A stretch of DNA of 23,313 nt from CAWULT01 sp963923455 (GCA_963923455.1 CAWULT010000075.1:1-23313), one strand, 5' to 3'. Shown: positions 1 to 7,524, counted from the first letter of the stretch. Numbers and translations are program-made. The notes: generated by a model not told the origin, from the letters alone.

Positions 1-46
1 AGATTCCTCTACGTCTCGTGGGCTCGGAGATGTGTATAAGAGACAG
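1..46. other. Illumina Nextera P7-side adapter with i7 index (library artefact)
   Basis: Bases 13-46 are the Nextera Read 2 transposase adapter, ending in the 19-bp Tn5 mosaic end (AGATGTGTATAAGAGACAG, 28-46). Bases 5-12 (TCCTCTAC) sit where the i7 index belongs and match the N712 index as I remember it; bases 1-4 (AGAT) match the end of the P7 primer. Native DNA therefore starts at 47. Read as protein, the adapter gives the well-known database contaminants MGSEMCIRDS (plus strand) and VSYTHLRAHET (minus strand). Confidence 0.97.
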
Positions 47-299
47 CCGGAGGCTGTTCGCCCGGCTTCAGCAGCCAGGCGATCGTCTGCCCAACGGGCA
101 CGACGTCGCCCTCCCTGGCCGTCACGGCCGAGAGGATCCCGTCGCCGGCCGCCTCGATCTCGACGACGGCCTTGTCCGTCTCGACCTCGAGCAGCATCTC
201 GCCCTTGGTGACCTGCTCGCCTTCCTTCTTCTTCCACGCGACCAGCTTGCCCGTTTCCTGCGCCATCTCGAGCGCAGGCATCACGACGCTGACAGCCAT
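47..299 (-). CDS. Lipoyl-domain protein, E2 component of a 2-oxoacid/acetoin dehydrogenase, 3' end missing
   Basis: About 84 native residues remain: a single biotinyl/lipoyl-attachment domain starting MAVSVVMPALEMAQETG. The attachment motif ETDKAVVEIEA places the lipoylated lysine at residue 43. In the complex, the swinging lipoyl-lysine takes the acyl group from the E1 thiamine enzyme and passes it to CoA. The reading frame runs into sequencing adapter at base 46, so whether the full protein continued into an E3-binding domain and acyltransferase core, or was a stand-alone lipoyl protein, cannot be seen. The ATG at 299 directly abuts the stop codon of the M24 gene, so the two are probably translated together. 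The residues after the last native proline are adapter-derived. Confidence 0.9.
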
Positions 300-1655
300 C
301 TACTTCACTCCACCCTTGGCGGGTCTCTTGGCCTCCGCCTGCGCGGCCTCGATGAGCGCGTGGACCTCCGCGTTCGGCGGGTTCTCCGTCTCGCGCACCG
401 TCGGCAGCGTGCCGCCGACCGTGACGAACGGCGCCCCGCAGACGAGCAGCTGCTCGGCCGGGAACCGGGTGATCACCTCGTGGCCGGTCTCGGTGACGAC
501 GATCTCCTCCTCGATGCGCGCCGCACTCGTGCCGTCCTTGGTGGGCCAGAAGGTCTCGAGGGCGAACACCATGCCCGGCTTGATCTCGTGCGGGTGGTCG
601 AGCGACACCAGGCGGCTGATCATCGGCTTCTCCCAGATGGCCAGGCCGATGCCGTGGCCCATCTGCAGCGCGAAGGCCGCCTCTTCGTCCGGGAACCCGA
701 ACTCGGTCGCCTTCGGCCACACCGAGGCCACCTCGGCGGTCGAACGGCCCGGGCGGATCAGCTCGATCGAGGCGTCCAGGTAATCGCGGCAGCGCTTGTA
801 GGCGTCGACCAGCTGGTGCGACGCCGATCCGATCGCGAAGCACCGGTAGTAGCAGGTGCGATACCCCATGTAGGAGTGCAGGATGTCGTAGAACACCGGG
901 TCGCCTGGCCGCATCATGCGGTCCGAGAACACGTGCGGGTGCGGGCTGGCGCGTTCGGCCGAGATCGCGTTGACGCCCTCGACGTACTCCGAGCCCAGCT
1001 CGTAGAGCCGCTTGGCGACGAGCGCCACCGCGTCGTTCTCGCGGAAGCCGGGGCGCATGGCCTGGTAGAGGTCGAAGTAGGCGGCGTCGACCATGGCGGC
1101 CGAATGGGTCAGCAGCGAGATCTCGTCCACCGTCTTGATCTCGCGCGCGTTGGACATCAGCTGCTGGCCGTCGACGATGTTCAGGCCTTCCTTCTGCAGC
1201 GCGAACAGGATGGGCGGCTCGACGACGTCGACGCCGACCGGCTCCTTGTGCAGGCCGGCCTTCTCGAGTTCGACCTTGATCTTGCGCGCCACTTCCTCGG
1301 CGCGCCCCATCTCGGGCGACATCGCGCCGCGCATCAGCGGGATGCCGGCGCGCGAGCGCTCGCCCAGCCAGTCGCAGTTCAGCTGGTGATGCTTCGCCGC
1401 GGACCCGAAGTCCCACAGGATCGGCTCGCCGTTCTGGGGCAGCAGCGTGAAGCGGCTGATCTTGTCCTGCGCCCACGTCCCGATGTGCGTGGCCGTGATG
1501 TAGCGCACGTTGTTCATGTCGAAGCAGAGCACCGAGCCCAGCTCGGACTTCTGCAGCATGGTCTTCACGCGCTCCAGGCGCTCGCGCCGCAGCCGATCGA
1601 AATCGATGCGGCGCTCCCAGTCCACCGCCATCGTGCCGTAGGTCTTGATTGCCAC
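300..1655 (-). CDS. M24 family (aminopeptidase P / creatinase fold) enzyme, probably not a normal metallopeptidase
   Basis: The 451-residue protein has a creatinase-type N-terminal domain (about 1-175) and a pita-bread C-terminal domain. It starts at GTG 1655 with an AAAGGAG ribosome site eight to nine bases upstream; an in-frame ATG at 1631 is possible. Of the five M24 metal ligands, D257, H334 (MGHGIGL), E367 (ALETFW) and E383 (RIEEEIV) are in place. The second aspartate, normally in a GYxSDxTR-like segment, is cysteine 268 in GYRTCYYRCF. That segment resembles metal-free creatinase, and histidines 239/241 fall near where creatinase has its catalytic histidine. A C-N bond hydrolase acting on an amine or amide is therefore as likely as a peptidase. 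It lies between the E1-beta and lipoyl-protein genes, so it probably feeds the same pathway. The substrate is unknown. Confidence 0.85.
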   Translation of the reverse strand: MAIKTYGTMAVDWERRIDFDRLRRERLERVKTMLQKSELGSVLCFDMNNVRYITATHIGTWAQDKISRFTLLPQNGEPILWDFGSAAKHHQLNCDWLGERSRAGIPLMRGAMSPEMGRAEEVARKIKVELEKAGLHKEPVGVDVVEPPILFALQKEGLNIVDGQQLMSNAREIKTVDEISLLTHSAAMVDAAYFDLYQAMRPGFRENDAVALVAKRLYELGSEYVEGVNAISAERASPHPHVFSDRMMRPGDPVFYDILHSYMGYRTCYYRCFAIGSASHQLVDAYKRCRDYLDASIELIRPGRSTAEVASVWPKATEFGFPDEEAAFALQMGHGIGLAIWEKPMISRLVSLDHPHEIKPGMVFALETFWPTKDGTSAARIEEEIVVTETGHEVITRFPAEQLLVCGAPFVTVGGTLPTVRETENPPNAEVHALIEAAQAEAKRPAKGGVK

Positions 1656-1682
1656 GTCTCCGTCTCCTTTGGCCTGCTCAGC

Positions 1683-2681
1683 CTACTTGTTGCACATCTC
1701 GCGGGCGAGATCGAACACCTGACGCTCGCTCGGCACGGTCGAATCCTCGAGCGCCGGCGAGAACGGAATCGGCGTGTGCATCGCCCCGAGCCGCCGGACG
1801 GGCGCGTCGAGGTCCCAGAACGCGCCCTCCTGCACGACCGAGGCGAGCTCGCCGGTGATGCCGTACCGGAAGTAGCCCTCGTCGAGCACGATGCAGCGCG
1901 ACGTCTTCTTGACGGAGTCGATCAGCGTCTTCTCGTCGAGCGGCCAGGTGGTTCGCGGGTCGACGACCTCGGCGCTGATCCCGACTTCCTCGAGCATCTT
2001 GGCGGCGCCGAGCGCCACCTGCACCATGCTGCTCATGGCGATCAGGGTGATGTCGCGGCCCTCGCGCTTGACGTCGGCGACGCCGAGCGGAATCACGTAG
2101 TCCTCGGCCGGCACGGGCCCCTTCACCTTCCGGTAGCTGATCTTGTGCTCGAAGATCACCACCGGGTTGTCGTCGCGGACCGCGGCCTTGAAGAGCCCCT
2201 TCGCGTCGTAGGGCGTCGACGGCACGATGACCTTGAGGCCCGGGATGTGGCTCGGCCACGCGTGCAGCGACTGCGAGTGCTGCGCCGCCGAGCGCCGCGT
2301 CGCGCCCATCGTGGTGCGGATGACCATCGGCACCTTCCAGCGGCCGCCGGACATGTAGTGGATCTTGGCGGCCTGGTTGACCACCTGGTCCATGATGATC
2401 GTCATGAAGTCGCCGAACATGATGTCGACGATCGGGCGCATGCCCGTCATCGCGGCGCCGACGCCCAGGCCGGTGAAGCCGGCCTCGGAGATCGGCGTGT
2501 CGATGATCCGGTCCTTGCCGAACTCGTCGACCAGCCCGGTGAGCACCTTGAAGGTGGTGCCGGCCTCGGCGACGTCCTCGCCCATCAGCACGACGGTCGG
2601 GTCGCGCCGCATTTCCTCGGCGATGGCTTCCTTGATTGCCTCGCCGAAAGTCAGTTCACGCACGTTGGATGAAGTCGACAT
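1683..2681 (-). CDS. 2-oxoacid/acetoin dehydrogenase E1 component, beta subunit
   Basis: This 332-residue protein is the beta half of a heterotetrameric thiamine-diphosphate E1 enzyme (pyruvate, branched-chain oxoacid or acetoin type). Visible hallmarks are GEDV (34-37), the DTPISEAGFTGLGVGAAMTG block with E66 as the glutamate expected to activate the thiamine aminopyrimidine, and the AAQHSQSLHAW segment with conserved histidines 135 and 140. I chose ATG 2681, which begins MSTSSNVRELTF as in the family; an open frame continues upstream to 2876 but overlaps E1-alpha and does not look like family sequence. The gene starts eight bases after the E1-alpha stop. The substrate cannot be read from the sequence: its length and layout fit acetoin, pyruvate and branched-chain enzymes alike. 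Confidence 0.93.
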   Translation of the reverse strand: MSTSSNVRELTFGEAIKEAIAEEMRRDPTVVLMGEDVAEAGTTFKVLTGLVDEFGKDRIIDTPISEAGFTGLGVGAAMTGMRPIVDIMFGDFMTIIMDQVVNQAAKIHYMSGGRWKVPMVIRTTMGATRRSAAQHSQSLHAWPSHIPGLKVIVPSTPYDAKGLFKAAVRDDNPVVIFEHKISYRKVKGPVPAEDYVIPLGVADVKREGRDITLIAMSSMVQVALGAAKMLEEVGISAEVVDPRTTWPLDEKTLIDSVKKTSRCIVLDEGYFRYGITGELASVVQEGAFWDLDAPVRRLGAMHTPIPFSPALEDSTVPSERQVFDLAREMCNK

Positions 2682-2689
2682 GAGGGCTC

Positions 2690-3694
2690 TCAGGCGTAGA
2701 TGTCTTCGTTGACCTTGCTGGCGTCCGGGAACGGCGTCTTGATCGCGAACTCGACCGCCGCGTCCATCTCCCGCACGAGTTCCTCCTGGATCGCGTCGAG
2801 CGCATTGCGATCGGCGACGCCGTTCTCCATCAGCCAGGTGCCGTGCAGCGTGATCGGATCCTTCGTGGTGACCCACTCCTGCTCTTCCGCCTTCGGCCGG
2901 TAGTAGGAGCGCGCGATGTCGCCGACGTGGTGGCCGTGGTAGCGGTAGGTGTGGAACTGCAGGAAGGCGGGCCCCCCGCCGCCCCTGGCCCGCTCGATGT
3001 ACTTCTTCGCGATCTCGTGTACTTCGCGGACGTTCTGGCCGTCGCCCGTCTCGTGGGCAATGCCGAAGGCCTCGGCGCGCAGGGGCACCTCGCCCGCCGT
3101 CGACTCCTTGAAGTGCGTGTACTCGTTGTAGCCGTTGTTCTCGCAGACGAAGACGACCGGCAGCTGCCAGAGCTGCGCGAGGTTCATCTCCTCGTAGAGC
3201 AGGCCCTGTCCGAGCGCGCCCTCGCCGAAGAAGCAGACGGCCACGCGGCCGTTCTTCAGGTACTTCGACGCGTAGGCCGCGCCGGTCGCGATGCCGGCGC
3301 TCCCGCCGACGATCGCGTTGGCGCCGAGGTTGCCGGTGCCGGGGTCGGCGATGTGCATCGACCCGCCCTTGCCCTTGCAGTAGCCGGCCTCCTTCCCGAG
3401 GAGTTCGGCGAACATCAGGTCCGGCGACGCGCCCTTGGCCAGGCAGTGCCCGTGGCCGCGGTGCGTGCTGGTGACGTAGTCGTCCTGGTTGAGCGCCTCG
3501 CAGACGCCCACGGCGATGGCTTCCTCACCGATGTAGAGGTGCGCCAGCCCCGGCATCAGCGCGCGGGTGTAGAGGTCGTTGACCCGTTCTTCGAACAGGC
3601 GGATCGCCACCATCTGGCGGTAGAGCCGGAGCAGCTTCCCCGTCGGAATCGACGACGCCGCAGCGCCGCCCTTCTTCTTGCTCGCAGTGGTCAT
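2690..3694 (-). CDS. 2-oxoacid/acetoin dehydrogenase E1 component, alpha subunit
   Basis: The 334-residue alpha subunit binds thiamine diphosphate and decarboxylates the oxoacid (or cleaves acetoin) before acyl transfer to the lipoyl protein. Seen are the THRGHGH segment (77-83), KGKGGSMH (108-114), and the thiamine-Mg motif from 157 to the paired asparagines 186-187. The motif begins GEG rather than the usual GDG, a conservative change at a Mg ligand. The phospho-loop region reads RYHGHHVGD, so the serine that kinases modify in mitochondrial enzymes is absent. ATG 3694 is preceded by CAGGAGT and overlaps the upstream dehydrogenase stop as ATGA, indicating translational coupling. Substrate specificity is not resolved. 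Confidence 0.93.
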   Translation of the reverse strand: MTTASKKKGGAAASSIPTGKLLRLYRQMVAIRLFEERVNDLYTRALMPGLAHLYIGEEAIAVGVCEALNQDDYVTSTHRGHGHCLAKGASPDLMFAELLGKEAGYCKGKGGSMHIADPGTGNLGANAIVGGSAGIATGAAYASKYLKNGRVAVCFFGEGALGQGLLYEEMNLAQLWQLPVVFVCENNGYNEYTHFKESTAGEVPLRAEAFGIAHETGDGQNVREVHEIAKKYIERARGGGGPAFLQFHTYRYHGHHVGDIARSYYRPKAEEQEWVTTKDPITLHGTWLMENGVADRNALDAIQEELVREMDAAVEFAIKTPFPDASKVNEDIYA

Positions 3695-4572
3695 GCCTTG
3701 ACTCCTGACAACGTGGCCAGCACTTCGAACAGCGCGGCACAGTCCTTCTTCTCGAGGCCCATGGCGCGGGCGGCGGTGAGGTATTCGTTGGCGACCGACG
3801 CGGTCGGCAGGCAGACGCCGAGCTGATGCCCGAGCTCCTGCGCGAGCGTCGTGTCCTTCTGCATCATCTTCATGTCGAACCAGGCCTCCTCCGGCTGGTT
3901 CAGCACGAAGGGCCCTCGGTACTGCAGCATCGGCGACGCGAGGGCGCTGTTGGTGAACACCTCGACGGCGGTCTTGCGGTCGATGCCGCTCTTCTCGGCC
4001 AGCAGGATGCCCTCCGAGAAGCCGATCAGCTGGACCCCGATGTTGAGGTTGAGCGCGAGCTTCATCGACAACGCGAGGCCATTGCCGCCCACGTAGGTGG
4101 CCTTCGGCCCGATGTCGAGCAGCAGCGGCTTGACCGCCTCGAACGTCTCAGCCTTGCCGCCGACCATCATGGTCAGCTTCCCCTGCTCGAGCGTGATCAC
4201 GCTGCCCGAGACGGGTGCATCGACCATGTCGGCGCCCTTCGCGCGCACCTTCTCCGCCAGCGCGCGGCTCGTCGCCGGCGCCACCGTGCTCATGTCGATC
4301 ACGGTCTTGCCGGGCGCCAGACCGGCGAGCAGGCCGTCCGGCCCCTCGAACACGGCCTCGACCGCGGCCGAGTCGGTGACCATCACGAACGTGACGTCGG
4401 CCGCGGCCGCCGTCTCCCGGGGCGTCGCGCCCCACTTCATCCCCTTGTCGAGCAGCCACTGGGCTTTCGACTTCGTGCGGTTGTGGCCGGTGACGGTGTG
4501 TCCCTTGGCCATCAGACGGTCGGCCATCCTGCCGCCCATCACCCCGAGGCCTACGTATCCAAGGTTTGCCAT
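3691..4572 (-). CDS. NAD(P)-dependent beta-hydroxyacid dehydrogenase (3-hydroxyisobutyrate dehydrogenase family)
   Basis: This 293-residue protein has the family layout: a Rossmann fold with GLGVMGGRM (8-16), the substrate-binding DAPVSGS (118-124), and the catalytic lysine K171 in SMKLALNLN, followed by the all-helical C-terminal domain with MQKDTTLA (237-244). Enzymes of this family oxidise 3-hydroxyisobutyrate, tartronate semialdehyde, glyoxylate-type or related short hydroxyacids with NAD(P). ATG 4572 gives the standard MANLGYVGLG start; only a weak AGAAG precedes it. It is the first gene of the minus-strand operon and overlaps E1-alpha by four bases. Its place ahead of the E1 genes suggests it makes or removes a short hydroxyacid or semialdehyde in the same pathway, but the exact substrate is unknown. 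Confidence 0.9.
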   Translation of the reverse strand: MANLGYVGLGVMGGRMADRLMAKGHTVTGHNRTKSKAQWLLDKGMKWGATPRETAAAADVTFVMVTDSAAVEAVFEGPDGLLAGLAPGKTVIDMSTVAPATSRALAEKVRAKGADMVDAPVSGSVITLEQGKLTMMVGGKAETFEAVKPLLLDIGPKATYVGGNGLALSMKLALNLNIGVQLIGFSEGILLAEKSGIDRKTAVEVFTNSALASPMLQYRGPFVLNQPEEAWFDMKMMQKDTTLAQELGHQLGVCLPTASVANEYLTAARAMGLEKKDCAALFEVLATLSGVKA

Positions 4573-4743
4573 GCTTCTGATGAACGGCCGGCTTCGCTCC
4601 GCGTCACTCGCGGACGTGTCCTCACCGAATCGAGGGCAAGAGGCCCAGTCTCCGTATCCGTCTGGCGAGCGAGAAGATAAATGCCGGACCGAGAGGGAAG
4701 ACAGCCGCTGATTATATCGCGCCTCTGGTATATTCGCGGCCTG
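4573..4743. promoter_or_regulatory. Divergent promoter region between the dehydrogenase operon and the fatty acid transporter
   Basis: This AT-richer island in GC-rich DNA carries a perfect minus-strand -10 (TATAAT, reverse complement of 4711-4716) and a plus-strand -10 (TATATT, 4729-4734, preceded by TG in an extended -10-like context). Neither has a good -35. Each -10 lies about where the -35 of the opposite promoter would be, so the two polymerase sites would overlap. Expected starts are near 4704 (minus, about 130-base leader) and near 4741 (plus, almost leaderless). Confidence 0.5.
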
Positions 4744-6147
4744 ATGGCGCACGAGGGGACCCCGCGGGAAAGTTCACGCCTGGCAGCACTTGGACTCCGG
4801 CTCTCCGACTGGTTCGAACGGTGGTTTCCCGATGCCTTCGCCCTGGCCTTGGTGGCCGTGGCGGTGGTCTTCGCCGCCAGCGTCGCAGCGGGCAGTTCCG
4901 TGCTCGACACCGCCGAGCGTTTCGGGTCGGGATTCTGGGATCTGGTGGCCTTCACCATCCAGATGTCGATGATCATCGTCACGGGCTACGCCGTGGCGAC
5001 CGCCCCGCCCGTTTACGCGGTCATCCGGCGCCTGGCCACCGTGCCCTCGACCGGGCGAGGCGCCGCGGCCTACGTCGGTCTGTTCTCGATGCTGACGTCG
5101 CTCCTGTCCTGGAGCTTCAGCCTGATCTTCAGCGGCCTGCTGGCCCGCGAGGTCGCCAACCGGGTCAAGGGCTCCGACTACCGGGCGATCGGCGCGGCGG
5201 CCTACCTCGGCGTCGGCAGCGTCTGGGCGCTGGGCCTGTCGTCGTCGGCGGCCCTGATCATGGCGTCGTCGGCCTCGCTGCCGGACGCCATCGAGCAGAT
5301 CTCCGGCGTGCTGCCGCTCAGCCAGACGCTCGGCCTCTGGCAGAGCCTGACGATCGCCGCGGCGCTCATCCTGGTGTCGATGGGCATCTCCTACTTCTCC
5401 GCCCCGCCCGAGTCGCAGGCGAGGGGCATGGCGGACATGGGCGTCGTGTACCAGCCCGTCCGGCACGACATCGGCGAGCGCGCGACGCCGGGCGAATGGC
5501 TCGAATACAGCCCACTCCTGACGGTCGTCGCGAGCGTGCTGGGGTTCGGCTACCTCGCGCGGGAAGTGGGCGCCAAGGGCGCGAGCGTCCTGCTCGACCT
5601 GAACCACTACATCTTCATGTTCCTGATGGTGGGCCTGCTGCTGCACTGGCGGCCGAAGTCGTTCGTGCAGGCGATCGGCGCGGCGGTCACGCCCGTCGGG
5701 GGCGTGCTGATCCAGTACCCGCTCTATGCCGGCATCGTGAAGATGCTGACCGAGTCCGGGCTGGCCACCCAGATGGCCCACTTCTTCGTCACGGTGTCCA
5801 CGCCGCAGACCTATCCGGTGATGATCGGCCTCTACTCGGCGTTCCTCGGGCTCTTCATCCCGTCGGCCGGCGGCAAGTGGCTGATCGAGGCGCCCTACAT
5901 GCTCGACGCCGCCCGGTCGCTCCAGGTTCACCTCGGCTGGGTGGTGCAGACCTACAACGCCACCGAGGCCCTGGCCAACCTGATCCACCCGTTCTGGATG
6001 CTGCCGCTCGTCGGCATCCTGGGCCTCAAGGCGCGAGACATCGTGGGCTACTCGATGCTCCAGTTCGTGGTGCACGTCCCGCTCGTGCTGTTCCTCGTCT
6101 GGGTCCTGAACTACACGCTGCCCTACGTGCCGCCGGTCCTGCCGTAG
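4744..6147 (+). CDS. atoE: Short-chain fatty acid transporter, AtoE family
   Basis: The 467-residue integral membrane protein has roughly a dozen hydrophobic segments. It matches E. coli AtoE, as I recall it, through characteristic stretches: GFWDLVAFTIQMSMIIVTGYA, FSGLLAREVANRVKGSDY, a VGLLLHWRPKS loop, VTPVGGVLIQYPLYAGI and PSAGGKWLIEAPYM. The family imports short-chain acids such as acetoacetate or butyrate across the inner membrane. I chose ATG 4744 because it leaves only about ten residues before the conserved start; an upstream in-frame ATG at 4681 would add 21 more. There is no Shine-Dalgarno sequence before 4744, and the nearest -10 would put transcription start within a few bases, so the message may be leaderless. 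It diverges from the 2-oxoacid dehydrogenase operon, which suggests it imports a substrate or related acid. Confidence 0.9.
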   Translation: MAHEGTPRESSRLAALGLRLSDWFERWFPDAFALALVAVAVVFAASVAAGSSVLDTAERFGSGFWDLVAFTIQMSMIIVTGYAVATAPPVYAVIRRLATVPSTGRGAAAYVGLFSMLTSLLSWSFSLIFSGLLAREVANRVKGSDYRAIGAAAYLGVGSVWALGLSSSAALIMASSASLPDAIEQISGVLPLSQTLGLWQSLTIAAALILVSMGISYFSAPPESQARGMADMGVVYQPVRHDIGERATPGEWLEYSPLLTVVASVLGFGYLAREVGAKGASVLLDLNHYIFMFLMVGLLLHWRPKSFVQAIGAAVTPVGGVLIQYPLYAGIVKMLTESGLATQMAHFFVTVSTPQTYPVMIGLYSAFLGLFIPSAGGKWLIEAPYMLDAARSLQVHLGWVVQTYNATEALANLIHPFWMLPLVGILGLKARDIVGYSMLQFVVHVPLVLFLVWVLNYTLPYVPPVLP

Positions 6148-6201
6148 ACCGGCCGGCGCCGGCCCCGCGCAAGCCGCCCCCGTGGCCCCGCCGCCGGGCG
6201 G

Positions 6202-6852
6202 TCAGTAGTGGATGGTCACGCGGAACTCGCCTGCGTTGTCGTCGAGCACGTCGTCGTTGATCCCCAGGTACAGCGTCCCGGACGTCCGCACGCGAAGCGC
6301 GTCCTGCCCGCCGCCGATGAAGAACGGCGCGTCGTCGCCGATGCGCCCGATCAGCGCGGCGCCCGGACGCCCCGGCATCGGCCGGCCCGCGTTCCGCGGC
6401 GAGTCCCGCTCGCCGTCCGGACCGTCCTGCCGCCGCGGCCCCCACTGCACGCGGCCGGAGGCCTCCACGTAGATGCGCTGACCTGCCCGGAGGACGATAC
6501 CCGTGTCCGTCCACGCGGCCCGCGCCGGGACACGAACCTCCCGCTCGCGCAGGCCGCGCGGACGGCCGACGCCGTCCCGGTCATCGCGTCCATCGCGGTC
6601 GTCGAACTCGCGGTCATCGTCACCGCGCCGGTCGAACTCCATCGCGCGAACGTCGCCCAGATCGACCCGCACCACTCGAGGGCCTCCGATCCGGCGCCCC
6701 TCTTCGAACTCGACCACGCCGTTGCGGACGGCGACGAGGCGTCCCGCCCGGCGGCTCCCGTCCCGCATGATCAGCGTGTCGGCCGACGCCACGGCGGCCC
6801 ATGCCGCGCCCGTCAAAGCCATCGTCACGAGTCGAACAGACCAGCGCACCAT
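6202..6852 (-). CDS. Secreted protein with C-terminal LecA (PA-IL)-like lectin domain
   Basis: The 216-residue product has a signal peptide (about 1-24, ending VASA-D). A short beta-rich segment follows (TLIMRDGSRRAGRLVAV, 26-42), of the kind seen in exported proteins that carry a repeated D-G-S turn. Residues 77-95 are a D/R-rich linker. The rest (about 107-214) resembles the Pseudomonas galactose lectin LecA: an RVPARAAWTDTGI strand, VQWGPRRQDGPDGE, a middle IGRIGDDAPFFIG, and the ending NDDVLDDNAGEFRVTI, close to the LecA calcium/sugar loop region. ATG 6852 has a strong GGAGG site. A periplasmic or surface carbohydrate-binding or beta-sandwich role is plausible. Actual sugar binding is not proven, as the calcium loop is two residues shorter than in LecA. 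Confidence 0.7.
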   Translation of the reverse strand: MVRWSVRLVTMALTGAAWAAVASADTLIMRDGSRRAGRLVAVRNGVVEFEEGRRIGGPRVVRVDLGDVRAMEFDRRGDDDREFDDRDGRDDRDGVGRPRGLREREVRVPARAAWTDTGIVLRAGQRIYVEASGRVQWGPRRQDGPDGERDSPRNAGRPMPGRPGAALIGRIGDDAPFFIGGGQDALRVRTSGTLYLGINDDVLDDNAGEFRVTIHY

Positions 6853-6876
6853 GATTCCCTCCAGGCAGTCGGCCTG

Positions 6877-6898
6877 GCCGTCACCGCGAGGTGACGGC
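6877..6898 (-). terminator. Hairpin downstream of the GNAT gene
   Basis: A perfect 9-bp stem (GCCGTCACC / GGTGACGGC) encloses a 4-base loop, starting nine bases after the acetyltransferase stop codon. There is no T-tract, so this would be a weak or Rho-assisted terminator, or an mRNA end-protecting hairpin, and it separates this gene from the LecA-like gene. Confidence 0.4.
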
Positions 6899-6906
6899 GC
6901 CCGCGC

Positions 6907-7494
6907 CTACGAGCCTCGATGCGATTCCCGTGCCGCGTCGAAGTCGGCGCGGGAAATGGCGAAGTACCGGCACGTCTCTTCCCGCTCCCGCGCGGGCGCC
7001 CACACCTGCCTCGGCCCGACAGGCTCCATCCCGAGGCCACGCATCACGCGAAACGACGCCACGTTGCCGGGCTGCGCCCCCGCTTCGATGCGGTCCACAC
7101 GCAGGCGCGCAAACGCGAGGCGAAGCAGGTGCGGCACGGCCTCGCGTGTGTAGCCGTGGCCCTGGAAGGCCTCGCCGATCCAGTAGCCCAGCTCCCCGAC
7201 GCGCGGCGCGGCGCCCGTCCGGACGAGCATCCATCCCATCGGCACGTCGCCCTCGATCCGCTCGACCACCGCGTGGACCGCCGTGCCGGCGGCCATCGCG
7301 TCGACGGCCTGTTCGAGCCGCATCCGTGCGTACGACACGGTGACGGGAGGCCGCCAGGTACCCGTCCACTGGCAGATGGCCGGCGTCATCAGCGGCGCGA
7401 GCGCCTCGGCGTCATCGCCCGTGACGGGACGCAGGCGCACGCGCGCGGTCACGACCGGCGCGAACGGCTGTGCGTGAACGGGCTCCCGGGCCAT
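6907..7494 (-). CDS. GNAT family N-acetyltransferase (RimJ/RimL-like)
   Basis: The 195-residue protein has the RimJ/RimL-type GNAT layout: a start strand VTARVRLRPVTGDDAEAL, the middle ELGYWIGEAFQGHGYTREAVPHL segment containing the acetyl-CoA pyrophosphate loop (Q/R-x-x-G-x-G/A variant), and the typical IEAGAQPGNVASFRVMRGLGM helix. Family members move an acetyl group from acetyl-CoA to a protein N-terminus, amino acid or antibiotic; the acceptor cannot be deduced. ATG 7494 is my choice; an in-frame GTG at 7509 is an alternative, and neither has a convincing ribosome site. It follows the acyltransferase gene closely on the same strand and probably shares its transcript. Confidence 0.85.
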   Translation of the reverse strand: MAREPVHAQPFAPVVTARVRLRPVTGDDAEALAPLMTPAICQWTGTWRPPVTVSYARMRLEQAVDAMAAGTAVHAVVERIEGDVPMGWMLVRTGAAPRVGELGYWIGEAFQGHGYTREAVPHLLRLAFARLRVDRIEAGAQPGNVASFRVMRGLGMEPVGPRQVWAPAREREETCRYFAISRADFDAARESHRGS

Positions 7495-7524
7495 CCCCGC
7501 ATCGTACACGCCTGCGCGGCGCGG

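Noticed and set aside
300..1655. The M24 protein as DMSP lyase DddP
   Set aside because: DddP is also M24-like, but as I recall it needs several aspartates in a YDTD-type motif, and here the segment reads YDILHSYMGYRTC. No other DMSP gene is in view.
18..2672. An 884-codon open frame on the plus strand, opposite the left operon
   Set aside because: It begins in the adapter, is full of arginine, histidine and aspartate with no family pattern, and mirrors well-supported minus-strand genes. Such long antisense frames are normal in GC-rich DNA.
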